Shown in pieces: positions 43,401 through 55,992 of a stretch of 64,000 nucleotides of DNA. A program made the position numbers and the translations under genes. A model generated the notes under the pieces. That model searched no databases, was not told the DNA's origin, and saw only the letters and a list, made by a program, of their open reading frames with translations. The stretch lies in the NCBI GenBank assembly GCA_034670405.1, contig JAXDDX010000011.1, positions 1,227,501 through 1,291,500 on the forward strand. The letters run 5' to 3'. The stretch comes from Hoplostethus atlanticus (Eukaryota; Chordata; Actinopteri; Trachichthyiformes; Trachichthyidae). Each line of letters opens with the position of its first letter. The stretch's first letter is position 1.

Positions 43401-44793
43401 ACCGACCTGTGTGTGCACTCATTCTCACCCTCTCCCTTCCTCTCTCGATCTTTATTTGCCTCTTGTGCGTATGCCCTCAGGTCCTGGTGACTAAGAACGT
43501 GAATGGTCATCAGAAGCAGATTCGCAGGATGGGAAAAGGGGAGCATTTCGGGGAACAGGCCCTCATACGGTAACCATGGCAACGCCAATGCCCGAGGACA
43601 TTCGTGGGAACATTGTGCAGCATCCCCCGTGCTCAGTGCACATTCCTTGGCTGCTGTCACGTTTGACGTTCTGGCTGTTTAACCCGCTGGTTATCTTCCT
43701 GTCCGTGAGCAGTCGCGGGCCGTCAACGAAGACAATGAAATCACTCTACAGTATTGAATAGGGCCGTGAAGTAGCGCTACCTGTCGGACATTTGGACAGT
43801 AGATACACAGATCAGACACTTTGGAGTAGATACCTGCACATTGGCACACTTGACCTCAACCTTACCTTCAGCAAGATCTTCTATGGTGATCTTCTACGTA
43901 GTCGGCCATTGTCGGTGTCTGTAGCACTGTTTTTGTGGAAGGTTTTAGTGTCCGATGGTCTAAATGCTGCTGTAGAGGCTTCTCTGTCCTGCCAAGAATG
44001 ACATTGTTAGAGGAAATACTGAATACTTGTTATTTTGGCCATTGTTTGCATGAAAATGGTCAAATTTAAAGATGCTGAATATCGACAGGGGTGCATGTCT
44101 TTCACTAGTATGTTATTTTTCCCACTTGCAGGGAGGTCCTGAGAACTGCCACCTGCACTGCTGACGGCCCTGTTACTTGTTTTTCCATTGACAAGGAGTG
44201 AGTCTTCATTAAATCCACAGTGTGAATGAAGTTCATCTTCCTGCTCAGTCAGGATTTGGAGTGATTGTTGTAGTTTGTGGAGGAAGGAATTCTTCCAAAC
44301 AAGACTTGGTGATTGATTGTTTGATTAATCGATTGATTGGTTTATTGATTGATTGACCATGCCTTATCTTCATATTCCAGGGTATTTGAAGAGACGATTC
44401 CCATTGAACACCTGGAGCTTTTTGATGAGTATGTACTGCAACCCACTTTTAATTTCTGATCCATTCCCCCCTTCCCCCCCTCGTGGTCTTGATGTAGTGG
44501 TCTCATCCTAACTCTCATTCGTCTTTCTCCACCAGCTCCAAGGTGCTGCAGGAGGCGGCAGAGGCTCCAGAAAAGTCGAGGTGAGGTGTACCAGCCCACC
44601 ATCTCATGATTGGAGATGGGCTGATACTGTATGATGGATAGAGTATGATAGGTTGAAAGACATAACTAATACCACAGTTATGAATCACACAAATGAGTGG
44701 ATTGTAAATGAAAGAGTCAGCTTTAGTTAAAAGAGCTGTCTCTTGAGGTGACTGTGTGCAATCCATTTTCCCCCAGTTTAAAAGCATTGTGTT

Positions 44794-44829
<36 letters not shown>

Positions 44830-46449
44830 TCTCTCAGTCCCAGCTCCTCTCTGAAGTTTAAGGATCTTGTCCCTGTGCTGTACCAGGAGGGTCGCTATCA
44901 GGGAGAGCCTGTGACCCTTGGAGTGGGAGGCTTTGGCCGTGTTGAGCTGGTGTGTGTGTGAAAAATAAAAACTGTGGATCTTTGGCTCCGCCCACTGAGA
45001 TTTAGCTCAACCAATAAGATTATGTCTGCCTCCAAATCAGCTCTGCCCTGAGAAATGTTTGAATAACTCCAATCTGCTGTCCAAACAACCACAAAAGAGA
45101 TCCAACTGCTACGACAATAATACAACGATAAGACAATACAAATTTTGACAGACATATTCCTTTTAGATCTATAAACCCAGGACATACAGGATTGATAGTT
45201 TGTGATTCACAATCATGACCTTTATTTTATGGTTGATTATTCTAAGGTGACCACATTGCACCATGGGAAATACTATGCCATGAAGCGGGTCAGTAAGAAG
45301 CACATTGTTGCCAAGAGGCAGGAGGAGCATGTCCTGTTTGAGAAGAAGATCCTTAAAGCCATCCAGAGTGACTTCATCGTCAGGTATCTGTGACTGAGGC
45401 CCTTTAACTTCTGATCTCACCCCCTTCAGTCTTCTACCACAGTGAACAACCTGCTCTTTTTTGCACTGTAATTATTAAAAGATTGACTGCAAAAATCCAA
45501 TTTAGTAGATGCTAACAAATGCTTTAGTGCAAGGAGAACTTGGAAAAGACTTTGAGACTGAATACCTGCTTTTATCTTATTTTGTCTTTCGTCTCTGTCT
45601 CCCTCTCTCTGTCTGTCTTGGTCTAGGCTTCATGCGGGCTTCAAAGACACACGATACATCTACATGGTCATGGAGTTCTGTGGTGGTGGGGAGGTCTGGA
45701 CCAAACTCAAAGAAGTGTGAGAAAACTTTTAAAAACTATTCATACAAAAAACATTTCGGTTTTACATTTACAATTGAGGAAATTAGCTGACATTCTTATC
45801 TAGAGAAATTTACAATGAGTGCACCAGTAGAATACTATCAGTACTAACCAACAGTAAGGAGTACAAAGGCCAGAGCCGTAGTGCCCTGACAGCGTTTCCT
45901 GTAACACAAGTGTTAGAAATAGATATGAAAATAAGAGCTAAGCAAGCTGTAGAAGGCAAGTTTATTTTGAGATTTGAGATTATTCAGCCTGTTATGTTTC
46001 TCTGTTCGCCAGAGGGCGTTTTGACGAGCCCATCGCTGTGTTCTGCACTGCCTGCGTGGTGGAGGCTTATGCCTACCTGCATAAGAAGAGCATCATGTAC
46101 CGAGACCTGAAACCTGAGAACCTGATGCTGGATGCTAGGGGCTACGTCAAACTGGTGTGTCCCCGTGGGTGCATGTGAGGGTTTGTGTTGTGTGTGTAGC
46201 GAAAAACAGAGAGAGAACGAGAGAAAGCATTTTCATCTATAATATTTAAGCTCTGTTTTACAAGCACAAACTGGAAGGGAAAGAGTGTGCATCTATTTGA
46301 GTGTGTGTGGTTGTATGTGTGTGTGTTTCTGTGTTTCCATGGACGGGGGACTTTGGCTTTGCCACTAGGATTCCCATTTCTTTGTTATATGGAGCCTGCA
46401 TGTAGCTGCCAGCAAGTGTGTATCGCCTGCATATGTTCATGTACTTCCA

Positions 46450-46497
<48 letters not shown>

Positions 46498-49400
46498 GTT
46501 TATGTGTGTGTGTCTCCGTGCAGGTGGATTTCGGCTTTGCCAAGGAGTTGGTGCATGGTGAGAAGACCTACTCATTTGTTGGTACTCCTGAGTACATGGC
46601 CCCAGAGATCATCAAGAACCAGGGACATGACTTTGCAGTTGACTTCTGGTCCCTTGGTATCTTGGTCTTTGAGCTACTGGTGGGGAGGTAATAATAATAA
46701 CAGTATCAATAATAATGATAGAAAAGTGGATGAATAAAGGATCGCAGCTTTAACCTGGCCAGTCTTCACATGTTGAGACAGTTCAAAAGTGTCCAAAATT
46801 GTAAAGACGTCTTTAGTATCATTGTCGTTGAAATGATCAATGTGATTGTTAAAGTCACCAGTTATAACTAGACAGTCAAAGTCAGTGGAAACATTGGACA
46901 AAAGTTCACTGAAGTTGTCAAAGAAGGATGAATATTTTGGTGGCCTGTAAATAATTAATAGTAAAACTCGGGGAGAAACTTTCAATACAGCGGAAAGGTG
47001 TTCAAAAGATGGAAAATCTCCAAATGTCTGCTTGCACTGGAATGCATTATTAAATAAAAGAGCAACTCCTCCACCTCTTTTTCCAGTTCTACACACATCC
47101 AAAAAATGAAAGTTTGCGGGGGCTGACTCAATAAGTATAGCTGCACTGTTGCTACTGTTTAACCATATTTCAGTTAAAAGCATAAAATCAAGTGCACAGG
47201 TAATAATAATAATAACAATAGTAACATTGATTAAAAATGATTTGTTTGCTAGCGATCTAACATTAAACAGAGCTAGTTTTATGGTGTCGGTGACAGGCCC
47301 CAAGGCCGGTTGTCGGCCTGTGAGATTTCAGTTATCTTTGTTGGTCTTCGAGTCAGCACTGCTGGTGGAACACACCGGCGGTGGGGGACGAGGAAGTGGG
47401 GGGGGGAGCGTAGCGTCGAGTCCTAGGAAGGCACAGACGCAGATGCAGAAGATGCGGGTGAGGGGGGTTGGTGTCGTGGCGGGGCTTGGAGAGATGGAGA
47501 GGAGGGGTGATGTCGAGGCGCTGTGCCTGGCGTGAGACAGAGGGGGCACATGGACGGGGTGGGGGAGGGTTGATGGGTGTAGTCTTGGAGGTGGCGAAGG
47601 CCATCGACCAGCCACAACTTAAAGGGGAAGAGATTTGGGGGTGAGTTTAATGCCAGCATTTACCAAGTGTTCCATCTTGTTCGTAAACTCAAGATGGGGG
47701 GAGGTGGGGGAGAGACCTCGGGTGGAGGGTGAACTGATGATATAGAGGGGGGGAGAGTGGCCTTGAGGACTGTGGTAAATCCAAGGGCTGAGGATGTTTG
47801 GTCTGGTGGATGTTTGGCTGTTTGGTCTGGTGTGTGGCAGAGTGAGGTGCAGCGTCCTGGGGAGGTGAGTAACGAAGGGCAAAGAGAAAATTGTTGATCA
47901 ATACTTTGACTCCAGACCTGTTTGGGAGAAGCCCATTTGCTTTGAAAAGATGTTAAAGATGTTAAAATTATTAATAAAGTTCTGTCCCATTGCGTTGCAG
48001 GCTGCAGGTAAGCCATGCATTCAGTCCAAGTAGCCGGCTGAAGCTATTTGTTTCCTCTACCAACAGTTGGTAGGGGTCCACTGATGGATGATCAATTTTT
48101 AATTCGCCCAATGTGTTTAAAAGTTCAATAAAATCCTGCTTCAGCACGTCTGATTGCTCTCTGCGGATGTCATTATAGCCTACATGCAGAATGATTTATT
48201 TGTCCATAATATTGATTCATACTACTCTTGAATAAGCCAAACCTTGACACTAACCAGTAGATGGCAGCATGGCAGTATGACTGACATTACACCTGAAGCT
48301 GCAAAACACATTCAATGGTAATTATTAGTCGGTACAGGTTAACCAACAACCACGGCCTGGTTTCTTTATGAGGTTTTTCTGTGTCAGAGGGTCAAAGGTC
48401 TACATGCTGATGATAAAATAACAACTCTTCTCTCTTTCCAACTTTTCAGCCCTCCCTTCTCAAGTTCAGAGCCCCAGAAGATCTACGCCAAGATTTTGGA
48501 TGGGGTACTCAAGTATCCACCCTACTTGAGTGAGGCAGCTAAGTCCATCATTAGTAAATTGTGCAGGTGAGAGGAGAACACGGACGTCGCAGATGAGTAA
48601 CGAATGATGTGCTTTGATTAAAGTTGTATACAATGATAATGATGCATAATGATAATGATAATGATGCTTCAAGAAGACTGTGCTGCATGACTAACCAATG
48701 AAATCATGTAATGAGTAAAAAATGATCTAGAGGCTTGGATATTTCACATTCTCAATATATAGAATAATCTGCAATACATTTTGAAAGGAAATAAGATGTG
48801 AATCTCCCGTGTCTTTATGTTGACATCAGAGTATGTTGTGTTCTGGGTTGCAGGCCTCGGCCAGGTCAGAGGTTAGGGAACACCAAGAATGGAATTACAG
48901 ATGTCCGGAACCACAGGTAACACATCACTTTGTGTGTGTGTGTGTGCACGTGTGTCTGTGTGTGTTTCTTGTAGTTCAATGGACAGAATATAGCAGCAGC
49001 AAAGCCAGGGGTTTGATGTCGACTAGCCACTCATGATAAAAATGGAAAATTCTCTTAGTATTCTGACAAAAGCAGTAAATGTGTTCACCAAGTCACATAT
49101 TGTATGTTCTTATTATTGTTGTCAAAGCTCCACCGCTGGCCTCAACTGGGGACTTAGAGTATAACGTGACACTTTCTCAAGCTGACTCTGCTGGACATTT
49201 GACTTTTTTTTCTTGTTTCCCTCAGGTGGTTCGGCAACATGAATTGGCACAAGCTGCGCGTGAGCCAGGTCGACGCTCCCACAATCCGGCTCATTCGCAA
49301 GGCAAGTCAGACCACCCCCTCAGTGTTTCTGCTATGTATGTGAGGGGTGGCATATCAGGACATCAAAGAGCAGGAACATAGCGGGTTCACAGAGTTGATT

Positions 49401-49612
49401 TTGTGGCTAGAACTTTATCGTGGTTAAGATTGTAGTCTGTTTTCAGAATCCTAGTTAAAAAACAACAGCATCCATTTCAGTATGTGTCATCCTCAATCAT
49501 CAGTAACTTCTTTGTTTTCCTGTAGGGCCCCTGCTACATCAACTTTGATCGTTTCACTTATGACCAGGCCAAGGCCGAGGAGGAGTTCTCCGGTTGGGAC
49601 CGTGACTTCTGA
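40448..49612 (+). CDS. prkg3: cGMP-dependent protein kinase, prkg3-like
   Basis: Ser/Thr kinase activated by cGMP. Coding exons: 40448-40535, 40709-40771, 40937-41060, 41398-41564, 41998-42111, 42313-42418, 42881-42944, 43250-43327, 43481-43569, 44132-44197, 44381-44428, 44536-44580, 44838-44949, 45247-45383, 45627-45716, 46013-46154, 46524-46687, 48450-48566, 48854-48916, 49226-49301, 49526-49612. Phases close at 679 residues. The last intron is GC-AG. Leucine zipper 1-51, then a pseudosubstrate-like [12 protein letters not shown]. Two cyclic-nucleotide domains carry [17 protein letters not shown] and [16 protein letters not shown]. Kinase: glycine loop 379-386, Lys401, Asp495 in [11 protein letters not shown] 513-515. 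The activation loop reads [10 protein letters not shown], with Ser and Val where PRKG1 has Thr and Cys. Ends SGWDRDF. Sequence differs from PRKG1 and PRKG2 throughout, so the fish prkg3 type is my best name. Confidence 0.9.
41660..41770. repeat. Short dispersed repeat in kinase intron 4
   Basis: GGTTAAAACTGACTGATG is matched by an inverted partner CATCGTCAGTTTTAAC about 50 bases on, around a CTTTGTCAGGGTTTCGTCAG core similar in style to the fdft1 intron 7 repeat. Class unknown. Confidence 0.35.
44791..44837. repeat. (CT)n run forming the acceptor tract of exon 13
   Basis: A CT microsatellite ends directly at the cag of the exon 13 acceptor at 44837, so repeat length sets the polypyrimidine tract. 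A similar CT run at 46453-46493 precedes exon 17. Confidence 0.85.
45748..45870. repeat. Degenerate fish interspersed repeat in kinase intron 15
   Basis: TTTACAATTGAGGAAATTAG, then GCTGACATTCTTATCTAGAG, is a worn copy of a word common in fish genomes (pattern AGCTGACGCTCTTATCCAGAG). Identified from memory of the pattern only. Confidence 0.4.
46745..48190 (-). mobile_element. 5' part of a LINE: SGNH-like and endonuclease domains, antisense in kinase intron 17
   Basis: On the minus strand, about 48185-47870 reads [20 protein letters not shown] and [10 protein letters not shown], resembling the SGNH/GDSL esterase-like domain found upstream of the endonuclease in some fish LINEs. A Pro-rich stretch follows. 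From 47303 down comes an apurinic-type endonuclease: [45 protein letters not shown], and [11 protein letters not shown] with the catalytic DxN motif. The match stops near 46745, so reverse transcriptase is absent. LINE copies usually lose the 5' end; this one lost the 3' end. Frameshifts show it is inactive. Confidence 0.85.
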
Positions 49613-50590
49613 CTCCAGCCACCCACCGAACCCGAGGTTCAGGGGTCAAAGGCCACAGGGGACACCCACATCACCCAAATATGGGTCCAAATCAGATTAA
49701 TTCTAGGTGACCTTGGTTTGCCCATCAATTTATAACACCTTCAACTGGAGCCAACAGGGCTTTAGGCCACGTGATGGTGAAAAATGCATTACCTGCCTCG
49801 GGACCTTAAGAGATGATATGTTTTTTAGAGATGTGATGGGGATGTGTAAATTCTCTATGGACATTAACTCCCTCATACACACCTCTGGATTCCTCTGGAA
49901 AATAATCTGCTCGGAAACATCTGATGGATTTGATCATTATATTAAGAAAACGTCTCACTTCATAGTTAGAACTGTGATTTAATTATTAACTTGGCGTTGC
50001 ATGGTGACACTGACTTCCCAGATATCCATAGAAAGTCGCTCTGGTGATGAAGGTGGAAAACATGCAGAGGTGTTACGACTTGATGTCAGGACATTCTGTT
50101 CCCAGTACAGGGAGATTCGGTGCCCTATGAAACAGTGTTAATAACGTCAAACATAACACCTGTCTGAGTTGCTTGTTAGTGGAGAATCAATTCTTTACTC
50201 ATTTTATTCACTTTTCGGTTATCAAACCCTGAAAACAAATACAAATCGATACCTGATATTGTCACTGTTATGTACTTTCAAGTGCATTGTTGTCTTTTGG
50301 ATTGCAATGCTCCCTTTAAAGATAAGTATGCTTGTCTGCTTCAAGGACTTGCACTGTTATAGCGGATATTGACCGATGATTTCTTCTTGATGAGCCGTCA
50401 TTAACAGCCTCTGGCATAGACGTCTTGAAATGTTTTTTTTCGATCTCTGAAATCTCTCCCCTTGTTGTGTGTATCCTATTGTTTTGCACCTTGATTGTTT
50501 TTGAAAAGTCTATTAATCACCACAGAACATCCTGATGAAGTATTCCTTTGTGACTTGAGCTTGTTAAATTAAAGGGCTCTCATATGCTTG
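49613..50590 (+). other. prkg3: 3' UTR of the cGMP kinase gene
   Basis: Non-coding sequence to an ATTAAA at 50568-50573; no other gene seen. Confidence 0.5.
50568..50573 (+). terminator. Candidate polyadenylation signal (ATTAAA), cGMP kinase gene
   Basis: Common variant signal, about 960 bases after the stop codon. Confidence 0.45.
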
Positions 50591-51110
50591 AGTAGCTGTC
50601 TTTGTTTCCCCCCTGTCAATGCCTGTAGTTCCCCAACCATGTGTTCTGTTGCAGGCAAATCACACATGAATAAGCAATCTCTGTATTTGGATTTAAGATG
50701 TCATATAGTGGCTAATGAATAACGGAAAAAACATTGTCCTTACAGATGGTAATCAGTGAGAAATGGCTTGGGGAGGTTTAATCTGATCAAGTTCAATTTG
50801 CCTGCAGGTGAATGTTAGGCTCTGAGGCGTAGCGATATCATGGCAGAAGGTTTCCTGGCAGAAGGAAGGAGTCCTCTTTCTGTAAAAAGTGACTTTCCTT
50901 CTGAGTCTAGTTTGAAAGATCATAAGAAATCACTCAAAAGCAATAAATCAAGTCTTACATGAAAGAAGGGGAAAGGATACTGCTGCAGGAAAATAGGGAT
51001 TTGCTAGTCACTTTGCAGCAAAAGACCAAGGCCCGGTTTTAAACAGAGTAAACATATGTATTTTCTATTACACATTGGTAGGTACAGTATGAAGCCCCCT
51101 AGATTCTTAA

Positions 51111-51478
51111 GATCGTATCGCATGGCATGGCATGGCATGGCATGGCATGGCATCGTATCGTATCGTATCGCATCGCATCGTATCGTACCGTACCGTACCG
51201 TATCGCACCGTATCGCACCGCACGGCATGGCATCGTATCGTATCGTATCGTACCGTATCGTACCGTACCGTACCGCACCGTATCGCACCGCATGGCACCG
51301 CATCGCACCGCATCGCACCGCACCGCATCTTATCGCATCGTACCGTACCGTACCGTACCGTACCGCACGGTATCGCACCGTATCGCACCGTATCGCATCG
51401 CATCGCATCGCATCGCATCGCATCGCATCGCATCGCATCGCATCGTATCGCATCGCATCGTATCGTATCGTATCGTAT
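51111..51478. repeat. Pentanucleotide variant array, about 73 units of YAYSG
   Basis: An unbroken tandem array of five-base units: CATGG, CATCG, TATCG, TACCG, CACCG, CACGG. Unit length is strict; only positions 1, 3 and 4 vary, each between two bases. Blocks of like units occur: five CATGG at the start, a long CATCG run at about 51396-51440, and TATCG at the end. Because no unit phase gives a stop, all six frames are open, so the long open frames on both strands are artefacts of the repeat. Confidence 0.95.
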
Positions 51479-54400
51479 ACCTTATTCCTTTTCTTCATTG
51501 GTTACGCCTTCCACCTTCTGTGAATTCAGGGGTGCACTTTGAGATTTCCTTCATGATGTTTTTCCCTTACTTATCACAGGCTTCTCTGTGAGTGTGTGTG
51601 GTGTGAATGAGCTGTTGAAGCCTCAAAAATTGGCCAGCAAAAATGTTTAAAAAAATCATGAAAAATACCCTGCATTATACATCCACTTTGCTACCTGAAA
51701 TTTAAGACCCTATCTTCAATGGTATTGTGCTTTACTGTCATGCTAACCGGCATTTTGTAAGAGTAGGATATCTCATTTTTGATTGAATGGGCTTCTCTCT
51801 TATATGAAAGCCTCATGCCCATTACAAATGAGGGGACGTGATATCTAACACCTTTCAGATATAAAATGAATGGGGATGTTTGTTTGATTTGATTTGTAAT
51901 ATTTAGTGATGATGATTCTAATTGTCTAGATAATAACTTGGTTATCTTAGCTGACCCCCTACCAGAGATTAAAGAAAAAAAGATATACTATTTAAATTTG
52001 AGAACTGTGCCCTTGTATGCACAACGCTGGTGTTTTCTCAAATTTCCCAACAGGCCAAGAGTTTTCTCGAATTTCCCAATGGGCCAAAGCTTTTCCCACA
52101 CCCTTCAAAGTAGCAAGGCTTTGGTCCTGTAGGAATCCTCTGGTGTGTATGGTTTTGAACTCTAAAGCTCCTTCCCCGGTCTCAGCACAGTGATGGGGTT
52201 TCTCTTGTGGATGAATGCACTTGTATCCCATTGAAACAGTTGACTAATGAAAAATCTCTCTGTGTAAATTTGCTGTTCTCTGGCCACACTACTACTGTGT
52301 ACAGTATTGGTCGGTAGCTGTAATCGCTACATCTTATTTACTTCAATAGATACATGGAAGTGCACTTACAACTACCTACCTATTCTCATCCCTTTTCTAC
52401 AGGACCAAAAAGCCAGTTAGGTATCAGTGGAACACTTTTTGAGAGTTTTAGTAGGTGTCTATGTTTGGCTTCTCTGAATCATGACATTATATGTTTGAGC
52501 GACATGCAATTACTTTGAAGCAACAGAGAATAGTGTAGATCTTTTTGGGCTAACTAGCTTTATGACGTGTTGACGGTTTCTGTCTGAAGAATAGCAGCAC
52601 TTTGACAAGTGGTGTGAAAAGCCTTTTCATGCTTAACTACAGTCAACCATGGGTAGCAAAATCGTTATTACAGAGCTAGAAGTAACTTTCTAAGCTGACA
52701 ACATTCAGCATAGAGAATATAAAATGGAAAAAATGATGTTTGCCAACTCAAAATGAAACTTATCTCAAAAGTAAAAACTAAATGAGTACTTTCATTACAT
52801 ACAGTAATTTTTCAGTAATATTGGGTGTGTATTTTGTGCAATCAGACAGTAGAGAGTAACATATGAAAGAGAGAGTCAGAGGAGATGACATGCGATGTAG
52901 GGCATGAGCTTAACTCACAATGTTGAACGAACATGGCGTGTGCAGTGTGCCAGTCTGCTCATCCTTTCCCCCAGGATGTGTGTTGATGTGACGGTCTTCT
53001 CTCCTGGCGTTTTCTTAGCTGACTCTTTGAAGAAAAACTATTCCCTCACTGATCATGCTGGCGCTCACAGTCATTGCACAATATTCATTTTGACAATTTA
53101 ATGATTTTCAGTTCAGTTATAATCCATCCGTGAATGAATTAATCAATGAATGTCTGTTTTGTGATGCTCATTCTGTGTTCTCCAGTCTAAATCATCTCAC
53201 TGGTCTCACAGTAGAAATAATGATAATACCTCAATGGCAGCATTTTCCGAGGATATTTTCTCTGCATAAAGAACTGATTTTCTCACATAGAATGGAGCAG
53301 AAAACAACTTTCAGCTTTCATGTATTTTGCTTCTTGTAGGGATCTTGGGAAAATGCTGTGCAGTTGCATGAGAAAATTCAGTATTGAAAGCAAATGAGGT
53401 AAATTATACCCAAAATGATCATAATAACATGCAAGATGGAGAATCACCTTTTCCCTGGACAAATTCTCTCACAATGTTCAGATGTGTATGGAGATGGGTC
53501 TATTCCTGATGCATGATAAATCACATATACGTGCATATCTAATACATTTCTTTTTATTTTTTTCTCCTTGCTCTCTATGTTGAGGGATGATGTGGTGATG
53601 ACCCTGTAGCAGGAAATATGCAGGCTAGAGGCAGAAATAGACGCACAGAGAGATTAAAGGTCTATTCTCAGACAGAGAACGTCAGGCATTAATACCTTCA
53701 AGAAAAAGGACATCTGGTCTACTGTGTTGCAGGTGTTGGGAGGCTGATATGAATAGGTGAATGGGGAGACTGACAACTGTCTCCAGTGGCTCACCTTCCA
53801 CCAAGTCAACCTTGACAGCAATCTCTGCTGAGGTCAGCCTGGTCTCATGGAATTTGGTGAAAAGAGCATGCTGTCGTAAAAAAAGGCCAATAATGTGCTC
53901 CATGCGGCTCCATGAATGAAAGGAAAGGAAAATGTTTCCCCACCACGACAGGATTAGATGGAAGAGACACGACTAGAAACAGGCAGTGGTTTGACATTGA
54001 ACTAGTAGTGGAAAATCAGGGTGTGGAGGTCAGGGTGGTGGCTACCTGGGTTCAACTCCCAACTCATGTAAGTCAGTGAAATGTTTGTTTTTCAGCAAAA
54101 GGTTTTCTTATTCAACCATGAGCAAAACCTTGTTGTTTGGATCATCTAACCTTTGTCTAACCTGTCCATCTAACCTGTGTAGAAAGACCCGGGAGATGAG
54201 ACATCCTTAAAGGACAATTCTGTGAGACATCACTCTCCAACCCATTTAAGATGAGACAGAACAACAGCTATTTAAAAGTTCCACACATTTCAATGTCACT
54301 GTATCTGGCGGACTATGAGACCAGCCAGAGCCGAGTCGGTAAAGTCAACTGTAATGGCTCGTGGGGTGTAGGGATGCCCTGAGAAAGAAGATAACGTCTT

Positions 54401-55128
54401 GGTGTCTTGATACTTGATACTTGACTCTCTCTCGTTATAATCTGAACACTATCTGGACTCAGACCCATGAGCCACTTTGCAATGAAAGGTAGTGCAAGAT
54501 GAAGGAAAACCTGAGGAGTCAGCTACCTGGTAGCTTATATGGAGTAGCTATTGCTGCTATATAATAGTAGTATTTAGTATCTATAATTACAAATCAAACT
54601 GAAGAACATTTGACTCAAATTTCTATTTCATTTGGATCGCTGTAAAGCTTTCGACTGTTTTCTGACATGAAGAATAATTATTTTAACCTTTATGGCCTCA
54701 AGTGCTTCATTAAAAATAGCCATATCAGTGGGTATCTGACGTTACTATTTATAGAGGATCCCTATTCTAACTATATCTATTCATGCTCCATAGGGAGTGT
54801 TGAAGTAAAGGTCAGGATGTCATTCATCCTCTCAGCATGAGAAGATATCCTATCTGCACCCTGCGCACACCAGGAAAATGCAGTTAGACTCAGGGAAAGG
54901 TCAAACATAAAATCACCCCCTTCTGTACCTAAAAACATTTGTCTTTGTTGTCTGGTTACCTCTTAGGTGTCATAATTAACTGATTTAAGGTCAATCCAAG
55001 TAAAGAGGTAATAACCAGTTCATTACAGCATTCATTACTTTAACTGAATCATCTGAAAATGCCTTTAATCATAGCAATATATAGAACAGAGCTACATTTC
55101 CAAATGATTTCTCATCCAGAATTGAAAG

Positions 55129-55163
55129 CTGAGATGGATTAGTTTCATACTAATCCATCTCAG
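55129..55163. repeat. Perfect 15-bp hairpin with 5-base loop
   Basis: CTGAGATGGATTAGT, TTCAT, then the exact reverse complement. No nearby T-run or known element. Confidence 0.85.
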
Positions 55164-55857
55164 GGGCTTTAGTAAAATGCGCGCTCGTTTTAGTAAAAAA
55201 AATATGATGTGACCATTCAGGGGCTCCGTAGGATTTAGAGCAGTTAACCTTTTCACTAAAAATCAAACCACGCTTTCCCTGCCACTCCAGTGAATCTAAC
55301 GCTTTATTGACTAGACAGGACGGATGCTGGGAGGCAGTAAGTGTTTTCTCAGAATCAAAAATGCTCTCCCCTTTTAAATGTCTACAATGGTTTTAGTGAC
55401 AAATCCTACTCAGCCGACGGGTATTGATACAGTAGATGGAGGCACCACATTTGCCTCACAATTAGAGTGGTTTGTGAACAGCCACAGCAAAAATTGATTG
55501 ATAGATTGAAGAATCCAAAACCAATATTCTCCAGTTTTTTCTAATAGCGTGCTTAGTAATGGGACACTGTACTGGCTACAGGGAGATTGAGTGGGGTTAT
55601 TGTATGTCTTTCCTATGCTGTAGATCTATTATAAAAGATCTAATAAAAAAAAAAAAATATTATTAAAGCAAATTGGTATCAATTTCATGGGCTGAATGCT
55701 GAACAACGGGACCTTCACAAGTAGCACAGATACAATTTACTGTCCTAATTCTGAGAAAAGGTGGAATCAAAGCAGAATGTTCTTTAATGAGTGCAAAGAT
55801 AATAAAATCCAACATGCAGACGAGGAAAGAAAAAGGAAAATACGTGTATGTGAGGCC

Positions 55858-55901
55858 AGTCCTTCGCAGACTGTCTAAAAATAGACAGTCTGCAAAGGAC
55901 C
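55858..55901. repeat. Hairpin with arms of about 19 bp
   Basis: AGTCCTTCGCAGACTGTCTA and, after a short A-rich loop, its reverse complement with one internal mismatch. Confidence 0.85.
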
Positions 55902-55917
55902 GGTCAAGTGAAGTCAC

Positions 55918-55992
55918 TCTCTCTCTCTCTCTCTCTCTCTAAAAAACACAAACACAGCTCACCCACACACACACACACACACACATACACAC
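55918..55992. repeat. (CT)n and (CA)n microsatellite
   Basis: A CT run followed by a CA run. Confidence 0.9.

Noticed and set aside
47328-48016. Several overlapping Pro- and Ser-rich frames on the minus strand
   Set aside because: They fall inside the LINE fragment between its SGNH-like and endonuclease parts and are broken frames of that element.
51004-51591. Long open frames of 108-164 residues on both strands
   Set aside because: They are translations of the five-base array, open in all frames because no unit phase contains a stop. Composition is purely repetitive.
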